From Methanobacteriota archaeon (GTDB lineage Archaea; Thermoplasmatota; Poseidoniia; Poseidoniales; Thalassarchaeaceae): a stretch of 39,863 nt of DNA. The notes under the pieces were generated by a model that worked only from the letters and a program-made list of their open reading frames with translations, was not told the DNA's origin and searched no databases. Position numbers and translations under genes: made by a program. The stretch is from the NCBI GenBank assembly GCA_002726275.1, contig PBSO01000037.1, positions 1-39,863 of the forward strand, written 5' to 3'. Below are positions 39,859 to 39,863 of the stretch, piece by piece; positions within the stretch are counted from its first letter, which is position 1; the number at the start of each line of letters is the position of its first letter.

Positions 39859-39863
39859 CAGCC

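Noticed and set aside
1-39863. CRISPR arrays, insertion sequences or prophage genes
   Set aside because: No regularly spaced direct repeats, transposase or phage structural genes were found.

Overview
The window looks like a piece of a planktonic archaeal chromosome, most likely a marine Thermoplasmatota relative such as Marine Group II (Ca. Poseidoniales). The evidence is an archaeal information-processing set (aIF5B, EF-1alpha, S10, S2, L7Ae, S28e, L24e, a family B DNA polymerase with a C-terminal PIP box, a GINS subunit and deoxyhypusine synthase) mixed with bacterial-type genes (UvrB, CcmF, an Hc1-like histone H1), plus TATA-type promoters and GTG/TTG starts. The lineage is inferred from gene content, not from a search. 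Genes are tightly packed. No gene-free stretch reaches 300 bases, and no insertion sequence, CRISPR array or prophage was seen.

Layout. 1-2.4 kb (+): end of an unidentified gene, ndk, infB. 2.5-4.4 kb (+): MoxR-type AAA ATPase and an orphan ParA. 4.4-8.6 kb (-): an operon read as heavy-metal P1B ATPase, a protein with three zinc ribbons, and a long coiled-coil protein. 8.6-11.9 kb: HAD phosphatase (+), tRNA-Leu(CAA) (-), GINS (+), bleomycin-hydrolase-type peptidase (+). 11.9-17.5 kb (-): S10 and EF-1alpha as a tuf-rps10 pair, a PKD lipoprotein, DNA polymerase B. 17.6-21.2 kb (+): branched-chain aminotransferase, a small Cys-rich protein, and a membrane-anchored S15/CocE hydrolase with a Cys/His-rich N-terminus. 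21.1-23.8 kb (-): rpl7ae-rps28e-rpl24e, PRPP synthetase, tRNA-Ile(GAT), a PRC-barrel-like protein. 23.8-26.2 kb (+): an AT-rich divergent intergenic region, then a class III aminotransferase translationally coupled to a truncated SDR/epimerase-like protein.

26.2-32.6 kb (-): a probable five-gene transcription unit read as ubiD, ubiA, uvrB, dys and a histone H1/Hc1-like gene. 32.7-36.3 kb (+): a geranylgeranyl-reductase-family flavoprotein and CcmF. UbiD, UbiA and the reductase point to quinone or prenyl-lipid synthesis. CcmF points to cytochrome c maturation, so 29.8-36.3 kb reads as a respiratory cofactor block. 36.3-39.9 kb: long FKBP isomerase, lipoprotein, S2, Dus, and a possibly truncated unknown gene.

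The points most worth a second look are: the Hc1-like histone in an archaeon; a P1B ATPase that mixes a Cys-Pro-Cys TM6 with an HEx-S-type TM8; an L24e that has lost most zinc ligands; separation of ndk-infB from rpl7ae-rps28e-rpl24e; short perfect hairpins with a UAC triloop just after stop codons; a GGTCGGC-rich element between TATA box and start in several genes; and the coupled aminotransferase/degenerate SDR pair behind an AT-rich intergenic region.
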